Positions 24,292-32,972 of a DNA stretch of 64,000 bases are shown here, piece by piece (the first letter of the stretch is position 1; the number at the start of each line of letters is the position of its first letter). The stretch is taken from positions 560,501-624,500 of the forward strand of contig JAJDDB010000027.1 of assembly GCA_029260575.1 (NCBI GenBank), read 5' to 3'. The notes beneath the pieces are model-generated. The model made no database searches, was not told the origin of the DNA, and saw only the letters and a program-made list of their open reading frames with translations. The position numbers were made by a program, and so were the translations under genes. Source of the stretch: Phycisphaerales bacterium (GTDB lineage: Bacteria > Planctomycetota > Phycisphaerae > Phycisphaerales > SM1A02).

Positions 24292-27200
24292 TCAGACATT
24301 GAAGTATTTTGCCTGCGGATGGTGAACGATGATCGCGCTGGTGCTCTGTTCGGGGTCAATCTGCCAGTTCTCAGTCAATTCACAGCCGATGCGCTGGGGC
24401 CCAAGCAGACGGAACAGCTTTTCCTGATCGGACATATCCGGACATGCGGGATAGCCGAAACTGTAACGCGAGCCACGGTAGTTCTGCGTGAACAGTTTGC
24501 GAATCTCCGTTGCATCGTCGTTGCCGATGCTAATCTCTGCGCGCATGCGCTTGTGCCACATTTCAGCGAGCGCTTCAGCAGTTTCGACGCCGAGGCCGTG
24601 CAGGTACAGGTATTCGGTGTATTCATTGGCTTCGAAGAGCTGCCGCGCCTTTTCGCTGGCAGTCGAACCCATCGTCACACAATGCAGGCCAATGACATCG
24701 CGCTCATTGCTGTCTACGCTTCGGAAGAAGTCGCTGATGCACAGGCGATCGCGCTTGTCCTGACGCGGAAACGCAAAACGTTCGATCTCGCGCTGTGGGT
24801 TTTCCGGATCGTAGAGAATCAGATCGTTCCCAGCACTTTGACATTCGTAATACCCGTACACCACTCTCGGCGTGAGCAGTTGTTCTTCACGGCATTGTCT
24901 CTTCACACGTTCAAACACCGGCCGGACAACATCGCTGAGGTATAGCTCGTACTGCTCCTTGCTCATCGAACCCTTCTTGAACCCCCACTGTCCGCGGAAC
25001 AGTGCGACTTCATTGATGAACGGGTAGATGTCATTGAGATCAAGTGAATCAATGACGCGTGAGCCGAGGAACGGCGCAGTTGGTACATCTATATCAGTCG
25101 CAACGGCACGTCGCGTAGCTACCGCAACGCTTCCGCTGTTGGCATCGGCAGCTGCACTTTGTTCCTTCTTGCGCATGTCACTTACTTTGGATTCAGTTTC
25201 CGCACGCTTGGTCAGCCGCTCGACGACTTCATCATCAAGAATGGAATCTCTGCCGGTAACGAGATGATCACAGATACGCAGGCCGTCGAACGCGTCTTTG
25301 CCGTAATACAACTTACCGTCGTAGACATTGCGCAAGTGCCCTTCTGCATAGTGTCGCGACAGAGCAGCGCCGCCAAGAAGGATGGGAACTTGCAGGCCTA
25401 ATGAATTGAGCTCTTTCAGGTTTTCCTCCATCACCGTCACCGATTTGACCAGCAGACCGCTCATGCCGATCGCGTGCGCCTTATGTTGTTCGAACGCGTC
25501 GATCATGTTTGCAAGCGGCTGTTTGATTCCGATATTTTTCACCGTAAAACCGTTGTTGGATAGAATAATGTCCACAAGGTTCTTGCCGATGTCATGTACA
25601 TCACCTTTGACCGTTGCCAGCACAATCGTCCCGCGCGTCTGGCCTTCGGACTTTTCCATATGCGGTTCGAGGTGCGCAACCGCCATCTTCATGACCTCAG
25701 CACTTTGCAGGACGAACGGCAACTGCATCTGTCCGCTGCCGAACAACTCGCCGACTACTTTCATGCCGTCGAGCAGGTGATCGTTGATGATCGCAAGCGG
25801 CGGATAGGTCTGCATCGCTTCGTCAAGTGAATCCGTGACCCCCTGCTTTTCGCCGTCAATGATGTGATCGCGAAGGCGCTCTTCGAGTGTTCTGTTCTTC
25901 TTTTCAACGGTGTTATTGCTCGCTGCCGTTGCGTCCCTGAACAGATCAATCAGTGCCTGCAACGGATCGTACGCTGCATCGGTCACGTCATCGCGCAATC
26001 CGGTTCCACCGGCAGCGACTGCCCTGCGATCATAAATCAGATCAAGGGCAACATCGCGCTGCTGATCGGTAATCCTGTTCAATGGCAGAATTTTCGATGC
26101 ATGCACAATCGCGCTGGTCATGCCTGCCTGTTGCAGTTCGTGCATGAAGACAGAGTTGAGTACAACGCGGGCAGCAGCGCTCAAGCCAAAGCTGACATTC
26201 GACAACCCGCAGGTAATCTGGCATTTGGGAAAGGCTTCGCTGATGCGCCGTGTGCCTTCAATCAATTCCAAGGCGCTGCGGCGATCTTCAGCCATGCCAG
26301 TCGAAATCGGAAGCACAAGCGGATCAAAGAAGATGTCCATTGGCGCGAAACCATGCACCTGCGTTGCGCGCTTGAACGCGCGCTCAGCAATAGCAAACTT
26401 GCGGTCAGCGGTGCGGGCCATCGCCGCTTCTATATCTTCATCGATTGTGCCGATGACAAGCGCAGCGCCGTAGGTTCGAGCAAGCTCGCAGATTTCATCG
26501 AATTTCTCTTCACCATCTTCAAAGTTCGCGCTGTTGATGATGCATCTGCCGCCGGCGTTGCGCAGACCCGCTTCGATGGTCGCAATCTGCGTAGAGTCAA
26601 TGACGAGCGGCGCGTCGACTTGCCGTACAGTACGATGTACGATTTCCGCCATATCAGCTGCATTGTCCCGGCCGGCATAGTCGACGTTAATGTCCAGAGC
26701 ATTCGCGCCTTCACGAGTCTGCTCTCGGGCCAGGGAGATCATTTCATCCCAGCTCTCTTCTTCGAGCAGGCGTTTGAACTTTCGGCTGCCCGATGCATTC
26801 AAGCGCTCGCCGATGATGAAGAAGGAATTTTCCTGGCGATACTCCACGGGCGCGTACAGCGAGGCACACCCGACAAAGGGCGTCGACTGTGGTCGCTGCA
26901 CGTGTGGCTCACCGGCAATTGCTTCAACAACAGCCTTGATGTGCTCGGGCGTTGTGCCGCAGCACCCGCCGACGATGTTGACGCCGTATTCACGCACGTA
27001 CTTTGAGAGCGCTTCAGCCATCGGCTTCGGCCGCAACGGAAATTCGGTGCGCCCTTCAACAAGCACGGGCAGACCGGCGTTGGGAATGACTGAAATGGCG
27101 CGATCCCAATGTTTGCTAATGTACGCGATGTGCTCTTCCATCTCGCCGGGTCCGGTTGCACAATTCAGACCCAATGACGCAATGGGGTAGCTGCGCAGCG

Positions 27201-27849
27201 CAGTAACTGCGGCTGCGATTTCCGTACCAAGCAACATCGTGCCGGTCGTCTCAATAGTCAGACTGACCATGATCGGAATCTGCTCGTGCGTTTTGCCGGA
27301 CAATTCAAGCGCTCTGAGACAGGCGTTGATAGCGCACTTGACCTGCAGAATGTCCTGCGACGTTTCGATCAACAGCGCATCAGCACCGCCGGCAATGAGG
27401 CCGCGGGCCTGCTCGCAATAACTATCGAGCATGATTGACCACGTCGTCTGGCCGAGCGTCAGCAATTTCGTGCCCGGCCCCATTGAACCGATGACGAAAC
27501 GGGGAATGTCAGAAGTTGAAAATCTAGCGCACGCTGCGCGGGCAATCTCCGCTGCTTCCTTATTAATGTCGAACGACCAGCCGACCAGTTCTTCATCGAA
27601 TTCACTGAAGACGAGTTTGTTCGCGCCGAACGTATTGGTTTCGACAGCGTCTGCGCCGATTTCCAGGAACGAGCCGTGAATCTGCTCGATCAGGTCCGGC
27701 CGGCTGCGATTCAGAACGTCGACGCAATTCTCCCTGCCGAGGTAGTCAGCTTCGATATCCAGGGGCAGCGACTGAATCGTGGCCCCCATTGAACCGTCGA
27801 CTATGAGAACTCGATCTCGAAGCACATCAAGAAGGCGGCTGGATTGCAT
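24292..27849 (-). CDS. metH: cobalamin-dependent methionine synthase
   Basis: 1185 residues, full modular length. Order: homocysteine-binding barrel (1-~325) with the zinc Cys pair V-G-G-C-C-G-T-T; methyltetrahydrofolate-binding domain (~345-620) starting G-E-R-L-N-A-S-G-S; cobalamin cap and B12-binding Rossmann domain (~660-890) with D-V-H-D-I-G-K-N, whose His ligates cobalt; and the S-adenosylmethionine-dependent reactivation domain (~930-1185) with Y-F-G/S-F-G-Y-P-A-C-P-D. It methylates homocysteine with methyl-tetrahydrofolate. The upstream region has a TAGAGT hexamer, a 20-bp palindrome and a potential structured RNA. No known cobalamin riboswitch was seen there. Confidence 0.97.
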   Translation of the reverse strand: MQSSRLLDVLRDRVLIVDGSMGATIQSLPLDIEADYLGRENCVDVLNRSRPDLIEQIHGSFLEIGADAVETNTFGANKLVFSEFDEELVGWSFDINKEAAEIARAACARFSTSDIPRFVIGSMGPGTKLLTLGQTTWSIMLDSYCEQARGLIAGGADALLIETSQDILQVKCAINACLRALELSGKTHEQIPIMVSLTIETTGTMLLGTEIAAAVTALRSYPIASLGLNCATGPGEMEEHIAYISKHWDRAISVIPNAGLPVLVEGRTEFPLRPKPMAEALSKYVREYGVNIVGGCCGTTPEHIKAVVEAIAGEPHVQRPQSTPFVGCASLYAPVEYRQENSFFIIGERLNASGSRKFKRLLEEESWDEMISLAREQTREGANALDINVDYAGRDNAADMAEIVHRTVRQVDAPLVIDSTQIATIEAGLRNAGGRCIINSANFEDGEEKFDEICELARTYGAALVIGTIDEDIEAAMARTADRKFAIAERAFKRATQVHGFAPMDIFFDPLVLPISTGMAEDRRSALELIEGTRRISEAFPKCQITCGLSNVSFGLSAAARVVLNSVFMHELQQAGMTSAIVHASKILPLNRITDQQRDVALDLIYDRRAVAAGGTGLRDDVTDAAYDPLQALIDLFRDATAASNNTVEKKNRTLEERLRDHIIDGEKQGVTDSLDEAMQTYPPLAIINDHLLDGMKVVGELFGSGQMQLPFVLQSAEVMKMAVAHLEPHMEKSEGQTRGTIVLATVKGDVHDIGKNLVDIILSNNGFTVKNIGIKQPLANMIDAFEQHKAHAIGMSGLLVKSVTVMEENLKELNSLGLQVPILLGGAALSRHYAEGHLRNVYDGKLYYGKDAFDGLRICDHLVTGRDSILDDEVVERLTKRAETESKVSDMRKKEQSAAADANSGSVAVATRRAVATDIDVPTAPFLGSRVIDSLDLNDIYPFINEVALFRGQWGFKKGSMSKEQYELYLSDVVRPVFERVKRQCREEQLLTPRVVYGYYECQSAGNDLILYDPENPQREIERFAFPRQDKRDRLCISDFFRSVDSNERDVIGLHCVTMGSTASEKARQLFEANEYTEYLYLHGLGVETAEALAEMWHKRMRAEISIGNDDATEIRKLFTQNYRGSRYSFGYPACPDMSDQEKLFRLLGPQRIGCELTENWQIDPEQSTSAIIVHHPQAKYFNV

Positions 27850-27884
27850 GAAATGATGGTACTCTAGGCAGTCGACACATTCAA

Positions 27885-27904
27885 CCGTTCATCCGGATGA
27901 ACGG
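27885..27904. promoter_or_regulatory. 20-bp perfect palindrome in the metH promoter region
   Basis: CCGTTCATCC is followed directly by its reverse complement GGATGAACGG. It lies 36-55 nt upstream of the metH ATG and about 19 nt upstream of the TAGAGT hexamer (27861-27866, minus strand), so it covers the expected -35 region. It could be an operator for a dimeric regulator of metH, or a hairpin in a leader. Confidence 0.5.
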
Positions 27905-27970
27905 ATGATGCCAATATGCATGTGATTGGGGAATCGTCACAACCCAGGTGGTTTGGAGTCGGTATCATCC
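27903..27970. ncRNA. possible structured RNA element between metH and the LolA-like gene
   Basis: GGATGATGCC (27903-27912) can pair with GGTATCATCC (27961-27970): ten pairs including one G-U. The 48 enclosed bases contain two smaller complementary pairs, TGTGA/TCACA and CAAACC/GGGTTG (one mismatch), so a three-way-junction fold is possible on either strand. It resembles a riboswitch layout but matches no cobalamin, SAM or SAH class that I can recognise. Orientation is unknown. Confidence 0.3.
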
Positions 27971-28144
27971 CCCGCTGCCCGGCGGACGGGTCGTTCGGGC
28001 TGTCCGAGCGCCCAAAGGCCCGGCACAGTCGATTCCGGGTGATACGTGATCGGAATCGGGGCTGAAGATTTCGTGTCGCAGGTCAAAAACTCGCGCCCTC
28101 GTTTTCGAATCACTCCATACACAACACTAGAGAAGGATGCACTG

Positions 28145-29005
28145 ATGATTCATCGATTGTTTACCGAGAAATCCGTCCCGATGGCAGTTGCGGCCCTCGG
28201 CATCGCGCTGTTTGCCGGAAGTGCCGCTTGCGCACAGACTTCGGCACCGGATTCCCCACCGACAGCCAAAAAGGGCGGCCCCGCTGCAGAGAAGCTTTTT
28301 GAGAAGGCCATGGACGCAATGGGTGGAATGAAGGCCTTTGAAGCTATGAAGTCCATGCATGTGGAAGCGGAACTGTCCGCAATGATGCTGCCCGAACCGA
28401 TGGTCATCGTGCTCGATCACGCAGACGGTGACCGCTGGTTGCTCAACCAGCAGATGCCCGGCGGCATGGGTGAGATCAAAGCCGGAAGCGATGGCAAGGT
28501 CGCCTGGATGCATCATCCGATGGCCGGCTATCAGTTGCTTGAAGGCCCGATGAAGGAACAGATGGCCGAGCAGACGCGCATTGTTCGCCATGACCTTCTG
28601 TCACAGATCAAGGAAGAAGCAACAGAACTCGAAACGTATGGCGCTTCGACGTTCGGCGATGAAGAGGCCTGGGAAGTGCATATGACTGATAAGGACGGCG
28701 AAAAGAGCAAGCTGTACTTCAGTCAGGACAACGGTCGAATCCTCGGCGTGAAGTCCACCAGCGACAGTCAAATGGGACCTGTCGACATCACCATCACATT
28801 CGGCGAATGGAAGGAATTCGGTCCGTTCACGCTGTACACGAAGATGGATATGGAACAGGGCGGTCAGCAGATGTCCGTCGCGTTCAAGAAGATTGAAATT
28901 GACAAGGTTCAGGACAGCGCGTTTGAACTTCCTCAGGAAGTCAAGGACATGTCCAAGCCCGCAACGCAGCCGGGAAGCCAGCCGTCGACCGTCCCCGGCG
29001 GTTAA
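28145..29005 (+). CDS. exported LolA-like (outer-membrane lipoprotein-sorting type) protein
   Basis: 286 residues with a signal peptide (residues 1-30, V-A-A-L-G-I-A-L-F-A-G-S-A-A-C-A). The mature part begins with a helical A-E-K-L-F-E-K-A-M-D-A-M-G-G-M-K-A-F-E-A and continues with alternating strands (V-E-A-E-L-S, M-V-I-V-L-D, G-K-V-A-W, E-E-A-W-E-V, S-K-L-Y-F, G-R-I-L-G-V), as in LolA-fold proteins that carry lipids or lipoproteins. The C-terminus is Pro/Ser-rich. The fold is inferred from pattern; the specific family is not certain. An AGAAGGA ribosome site precedes the ATG. A hairpin with CTTTT follows. Confidence 0.7.
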   Translation: MIHRLFTEKSVPMAVAALGIALFAGSAACAQTSAPDSPPTAKKGGPAAEKLFEKAMDAMGGMKAFEAMKSMHVEAELSAMMLPEPMVIVLDHADGDRWLLNQQMPGGMGEIKAGSDGKVAWMHHPMAGYQLLEGPMKEQMAEQTRIVRHDLLSQIKEEATELETYGASTFGDEEAWEVHMTDKDGEKSKLYFSQDNGRILGVKSTSDSQMGPVDITITFGEWKEFGPFTLYTKMDMEQGGQQMSVAFKKIEIDKVQDSAFELPQEVKDMSKPATQPGSQPSTVPGG

Positions 29006-29032
29006 GCTACGCAATTGCAACTAGACGTTTCA

Positions 29033-29067
29033 AGCCGGTGTCATCGACAGGTGGCGCCGGCTCTTTT
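29033..29067 (+). terminator. probable terminator after the LolA-like gene
   Basis: AGCCGG pairs with CCGGCT around an 18-nt loop that itself holds TGTC/GACA; CTTTT follows. It lies 28 bp after the stop at 29005 and before the ABC transporter genes. Confidence 0.5.
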
Positions 29068-29115
29068 GTTCAACACAGGCGTATTCAGCCGACTTCTCTG
29101 ATCACACAACGATTT

Positions 29116-30069
29116 ATGCCAAACTCCGCAATCGACATCCAGAGTGTTACCAAGTCGTTCGGCTCGACACGAGCCGTCAACAAGCTCTCGCTTACAGTAC
29201 CCGCAGGCAGTTTGTGCGGTTTCCTCGGGCCCAACGGTGCGGGCAAGAGCACAACGATTCGGATGATCATGTCGATCATCTACCCTGATAGCGGCTCGAT
29301 CGAAGTGCTTGGATCATCGGCGCTCAAGAACAAGGACCGCATCGGCTATTTGCCGGAAGAACGCGGTGTATACCGCAAGATGCGCGTCGGCGATTTCCTG
29401 AAATACATTGCCCACCTCAAAGGCGTCAAGACCAGCGGTCTTGATGAGCGCATCAGCACCTGGCTGAAGCGCGTGGAATTGCCGGATGTCGAACGCAAGA
29501 AATGTGAAGAACTCTCCAAAGGCATGCAGCAGAAAGTGCAGTTTCTTGCAGCGATCATTCACGAGCCGGAGTTGCTGATTCTGGATGAACCATTTTCGGG
29601 GCTCGATCCGGTCAATACAGAGTTGATACGCGCCCTTATTGATGAACTTCACAGATCGGGCACGACGATCATCTTCTCAACGCACATTCTCCACCAGGCG
29701 GAACAATTGTGTGATCGCATTTTTCTGATTAACAAAGGACGTAAGCTGTTGGATGCGACATTGCAGGAAATTCGCGAGACGTATGATCCGCGCACAATTC
29801 TTGCAGAACCTCTTGACGGCACGAGTGGTCTTGAAAACATCCCAGGAGTGAACACTGTCAGCCTGCATACTGACGGCCGTTCGTTCGAACTGGAACTGGA
29901 TGGCAACACACACCCGCAGCAGGTGATGCATGACATTCTTGCACTGGGACCGATGCGCTCGGTTGAACTTCGGCGACTGTCACTGGACGAAGTCTTTGTG
30001 CGGCTGGTGCATGAAGACCTCGGCGAGAAGGCAGCAGCGATGGCGCGGGAGGAACTGAGCCATGTCTAA
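29116..30069 (+). CDS. ABC-2 exporter, ATP-binding subunit (NatA-like)
   Basis: 317 residues. Walker A G-P-N-G-A-G-K-S-T (about residue 38), signature L-S-K-G-M-Q-Q-K (about residue 136), Walker B L-L-I-L-D-E-P with G-L-D-P, and the switch H in F-S-T-H. The C-terminal ~90 residues form the DUF4162-type extension found in these exporters. It energises the permease encoded next, whose ATG overlaps its 3' end by 8 bp. The start ATG 29116 precedes N-S-A-I-D-I-Q-S-V-T-K-S-F-G; codons further upstream lie in the terminator region. Confidence 0.93.
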   Translation: MPNSAIDIQSVTKSFGSTRAVNKLSLTVPAGSLCGFLGPNGAGKSTTIRMIMSIIYPDSGSIEVLGSSALKNKDRIGYLPEERGVYRKMRVGDFLKYIAHLKGVKTSGLDERISTWLKRVELPDVERKKCEELSKGMQQKVQFLAAIIHEPELLILDEPFSGLDPVNTELIRALIDELHRSGTTIIFSTHILHQAEQLCDRIFLINKGRKLLDATLQEIRETYDPRTILAEPLDGTSGLENIPGVNTVSLHTDGRSFELELDGNTHPQQVMHDILALGPMRSVELRRLSLDEVFVRLVHEDLGEKAAAMAREELSHV

Positions 30070-31498
30070 GGTGCGCACGATTGCATGGCGCGAGTTCCGA
30101 CAGACGGTGTTTCGACCCGTTTTCTTGCTTGCGATCATCGGAATTCCCGTCGGCATCATGGTCGTGCTCGGCCTGGCGGGCTATTTGATGGCCACGCAGG
30201 AAGAACCTGCATTGGTCGGCACGATTGCGCTCGTCGATGGGAACGGCGAATTGACGGATGCACTGCGCAGCGAGCTTGAACCGAAATCTATCGAAGCCGA
30301 TCAGCATCGTAAGCTTGAGCAGATGCAGGAGCAGTCCGTCGAACAACTTCGTTCGGGAGGTGCGCCCGGCCAATTCGCGATAACCCCGAATGACATGACT
30401 GCAGCGTTTCAGCGCGGGGAAGTCAACATAACTGTTGATCAGATTGATCCTGCATCAGAATCATATGACGAGGGAGACCTGAAACAGCTGGTGCGCGAGC
30501 AGAAAATTCTTGCAGCCGTAATCGTTCCTGAACACCTTTTGGAACCGAACCTGACCGATCGTGACGATGCGGAAGCCGAGTCAGAAGACGATGCACAGGA
30601 ACGGGCAACATCGTTTGACTTGTTCGTCGCGCCGAATGTCGATAACGATCACGTCTCGTTGATAGAAGACCGCGTCGGCCAGGCTGTCGTGCGCGTACGC
30701 GCATCACGTGCCGGCCTGGACCCGCAGCGAACACTTGCGATGTTCAAAGCGCCGCGATCTGCGACGCGTCGCATGCTGGAATCCGGCGAAGACACGTCTG
30801 AAACAGAGGTCATGCGCGAACTGAAGCAGATGATTCCGCTTGTATTCATGGTCTTGCTGTGGGTTGGTGTTTTCACAGCCGGCCAGCATCTGCTCATGAG
30901 TACGATTGAAGAGAAATCCAATCGCGTGATGGAAGTGCTGCTGTCTGCGGTCAGTCCGATGCAACTGATGGTGGGAAAAATCTTCGGCCACGGTGCCGTC
31001 GGCTTGCTTATTACAGGCATCTATGCGTCAGTTGGAATTGCAGCGCTCATCGCGTTTGCGGCGATGAAATTCATCGAACCGATGAGTCTGCTGTATCTGG
31101 GCATCTACTTCTTCATGGCGTACTTCATGATTGCGTCACTCATGGCAGCAGTCGGCAGCGCCGTCAGCGATATTCGTGAAGCCAATACGCTGATGACGCC
31201 GGTCATGCTTATCGTCATGATTCCGTGGTTTCTATGGATGCCGATCATTCAAGCGCCCAACGGCCCACTGGCACAGGCGTTCAGTTGGATTCCACCGATG
31301 ACACCGTTCGTTATGATTCTGCGCGTCAGTGCTGATGAACCGGTCCCCTACTGGCAGATACCCGCAACGATCATTTGGGGCTATGTCTGCGTGGTCGCCA
31401 TGATGTGGATAGCTGCAAAGATCTTCCGCGTCGGCGTATTGATGTACGGCAAGCCACCATCGCCATTGCAACTCATCAAGTGGTTGCGGTATTCGTGA
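30062..31498 (+). CDS. ABC-2 type exporter permease (NatB-like)
   Basis: 478 residues. One N-terminal membrane helix (about 20-42), a large extracytoplasmic domain (~45-255) rich in Glu, Gln and Asp, then five to six C-terminal helices starting at L-V-F-M-V-L-L-W-V-G-V-F-T. The segment E-E-K-S-N-R-V-M-E-V-L-L-S-A-V-S-P is the coupling signature of ABC-2 permeases of the NatB/YhaP type. It pairs with the overlapping ATPase gene. Transported substrate is unknown; Na+ export is known for NatAB but cannot be assumed. The 3' end overlaps the convergent MFS gene by 23 bp. Confidence 0.9.
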   Translation: MSKVRTIAWREFRQTVFRPVFLLAIIGIPVGIMVVLGLAGYLMATQEEPALVGTIALVDGNGELTDALRSELEPKSIEADQHRKLEQMQEQSVEQLRSGGAPGQFAITPNDMTAAFQRGEVNITVDQIDPASESYDEGDLKQLVREQKILAAVIVPEHLLEPNLTDRDDAEAESEDDAQERATSFDLFVAPNVDNDHVSLIEDRVGQAVVRVRASRAGLDPQRTLAMFKAPRSATRRMLESGEDTSETEVMRELKQMIPLVFMVLLWVGVFTAGQHLLMSTIEEKSNRVMEVLLSAVSPMQLMVGKIFGHGAVGLLITGIYASVGIAALIAFAAMKFIEPMSLLYLGIYFFMAYFMIASLMAAVGSAVSDIREANTLMTPVMLIVMIPWFLWMPIIQAPNGPLAQAFSWIPPMTPFVMILRVSADEPVPYWQIPATIIWGYVCVVAMMWIAAKIFRVGVLMYGKPPSPLQLIKWLRYS

Positions 31499-32837
31499 TG
31501 TGATTGCCAGCTCTGCGTGTGCGCAGCATGATCGCGACGGTAGTGACAATGGTAATGGAAATGTGCAGTGCAGCCAGCGCTGCGATCACGATTGGAAACG
31601 CGGCTGCATTTGATTCACCGCTCCGCAGAACTTCAAGCAGCACGCCCGAACCGACGATGCCGATAAAGAATCCGGCATTCCCCGAAGCGTGCAGCGCGCC
31701 AATTGCGACCGGGCCGTGACCGCTGCGTGTTGCTAGGGCCATGGACGTCGGCATGAGCGCCGACCCCGCCAGACCGATCACAGCCATAACGCCGACGAGC
31801 ATCAACACCGTCATTTGTGCTGCACCGGCAATGCACAACACTGCTGCTGCATAACACAGGGCAGCGACAATGCGCACCTGAAAATGACCGAACCGGTCGC
31901 TCAGCACGCCTGCCGGCCAGGAACTGACTGCCATCACAAGCATCGTAACCGCCAGCAACCCGCCGGATTGACTTGGAGACAGTTCGAGTTGCGACACAAA
32001 GAACAGCGGCACTGTTGCGATGAACAATCCTGCTGCTGCGCGATCGGCGAATGCCATACTCATCGTCGGCCACAACTGTCGCGCAACGCGCAACCTTGTG
32101 CTTCGAGCGATCGGCACCTGGGTGATTCGCTCGAGCGTATCAATCGGCCCGGCTGATGTGCAGGCAACGACTGCGACGGTCAGACAGGCAACCGCGCCGC
32201 CGACAAAGACGAGGATCGGAAGTCTTTCGCCGATCACTCCACCGAGCGCAAGCCCCCCGCCGATCGAGAACATCAGCAGCGCGCTTGCCATGCCAAGACG
32301 CCGGCCGCGCGTTGCTGCAGCTCCTGATTTGACGATCAGATCGAAAAGCAACGCAAAGACGACAAGGTCGGCTGCACCCTCCACCACGCGCAGTACAAGC
32401 GATCCGGTAAAGCCGATTGGAAACGCAAGCAGTGCAAGCAGCAGTCCATTGATCGCAGCAGCGACAGCGAGCAAAGTTGTCGGAGCGGTGGTGCGTCTGA
32501 GCCGCGCAAGGATCGGAACAACGCAGGCTGCACCGATGAGGTTCACTGCCATGAACCAGTGGGCAGCGCCTTCCGTTACCCCGTAGCGCACAATGAACAG
32601 ATCACGCAACATCGGCGGGACCATCGCATCCGGCAATGAAGCGAGCGCCAGTAGGATATATAACGTCATAGGCGCTGACGCGCTGCCCGCCGCGGAGTGT
32701 GCCGCAGCAGCGCGAGTTATCGAACGATCAAGCTGGCTTGCTGATGACGTCAATCCATTGTGTCCTGCGTCGAGGCCGAATTCGAAAGATGTCGCTGTAG
32801 TGACGCCACATGCCGGCCCGATTGAGCCGGCTTCCAC
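31476..32837 (-). CDS. major facilitator superfamily transporter
   Basis: 453 residues, about twelve hydrophobic helices beginning at residue ~57 (M-T-L-Y-I-L-L-A-L-A-S-L-P). The second-half motif G-V-L-S-D-R-F-G-H-F is a typical MFS loop. Substrate unknown. The GTG at 32837 stands 8 nt after TAGATT, which supports the long start; the inner ATG at 32669 would remove a 56-residue Ser/Ala-rich extension and is a serious alternative. The gene overlaps the ABC permease tail-to-tail. Confidence 0.82.
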   Translation of the reverse strand: MEAGSIGPACGVTTATSFEFGLDAGHNGLTSSASQLDRSITRAAAAHSAAGSASAPMTLYILLALASLPDAMVPPMLRDLFIVRYGVTEGAAHWFMAVNLIGAACVVPILARLRRTTAPTTLLAVAAAINGLLLALLAFPIGFTGSLVLRVVEGAADLVVFALLFDLIVKSGAAATRGRRLGMASALLMFSIGGGLALGGVIGERLPILVFVGGAVACLTVAVVACTSAGPIDTLERITQVPIARSTRLRVARQLWPTMSMAFADRAAAGLFIATVPLFFVSQLELSPSQSGGLLAVTMLVMAVSSWPAGVLSDRFGHFQVRIVAALCYAAAVLCIAGAAQMTVLMLVGVMAVIGLAGSALMPTSMALATRSGHGPVAIGALHASGNAGFFIGIVGSGVLLEVLRSGESNAAAFPIVIAALAALHISITIVTTVAIMLRTRRAGNHITNTATT

Positions 32838-32959
32838 GAAGACGCAATCTATTGTTCATCTGCGACCCCGTATCATCCGGAGGGTAACCTGCCGGGTCAA
32901 TGGGCGGTTCTCAGCGATTGTCCTGAATTTCGGCTGCGAAATTCCCGCTGCAGATTGGG

Positions 32960-32965
32960 TACACT
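32960..32965 (+). promoter_or_regulatory. -10 hexamer of leaderless CoA-transferase promoter
   Basis: TACACT ends 7 nt before the ATG at 32973, with CCCGAAC between and no ribosome-binding site. Confidence 0.5.
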
Positions 32966-32972
32966 CCCGAAC

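Noticed and set aside
25864-27006. 380-codon plus-strand reading frame inside metH
   Set aside because: Complementary to conserved metH sequence; its translation shows no domain and an atypical composition.
27937-28122. 61-codon minus-strand frame upstream of metH
   Set aside because: No similarity or ribosome site; it covers the GC-rich foldable block and is probably chance.
27850-28144. Cobalamin, SAM or SAH riboswitch upstream of metH
   Set aside because: None of the conserved cores could be found; only generic pairing was seen, so it is reported as an unclassified candidate.
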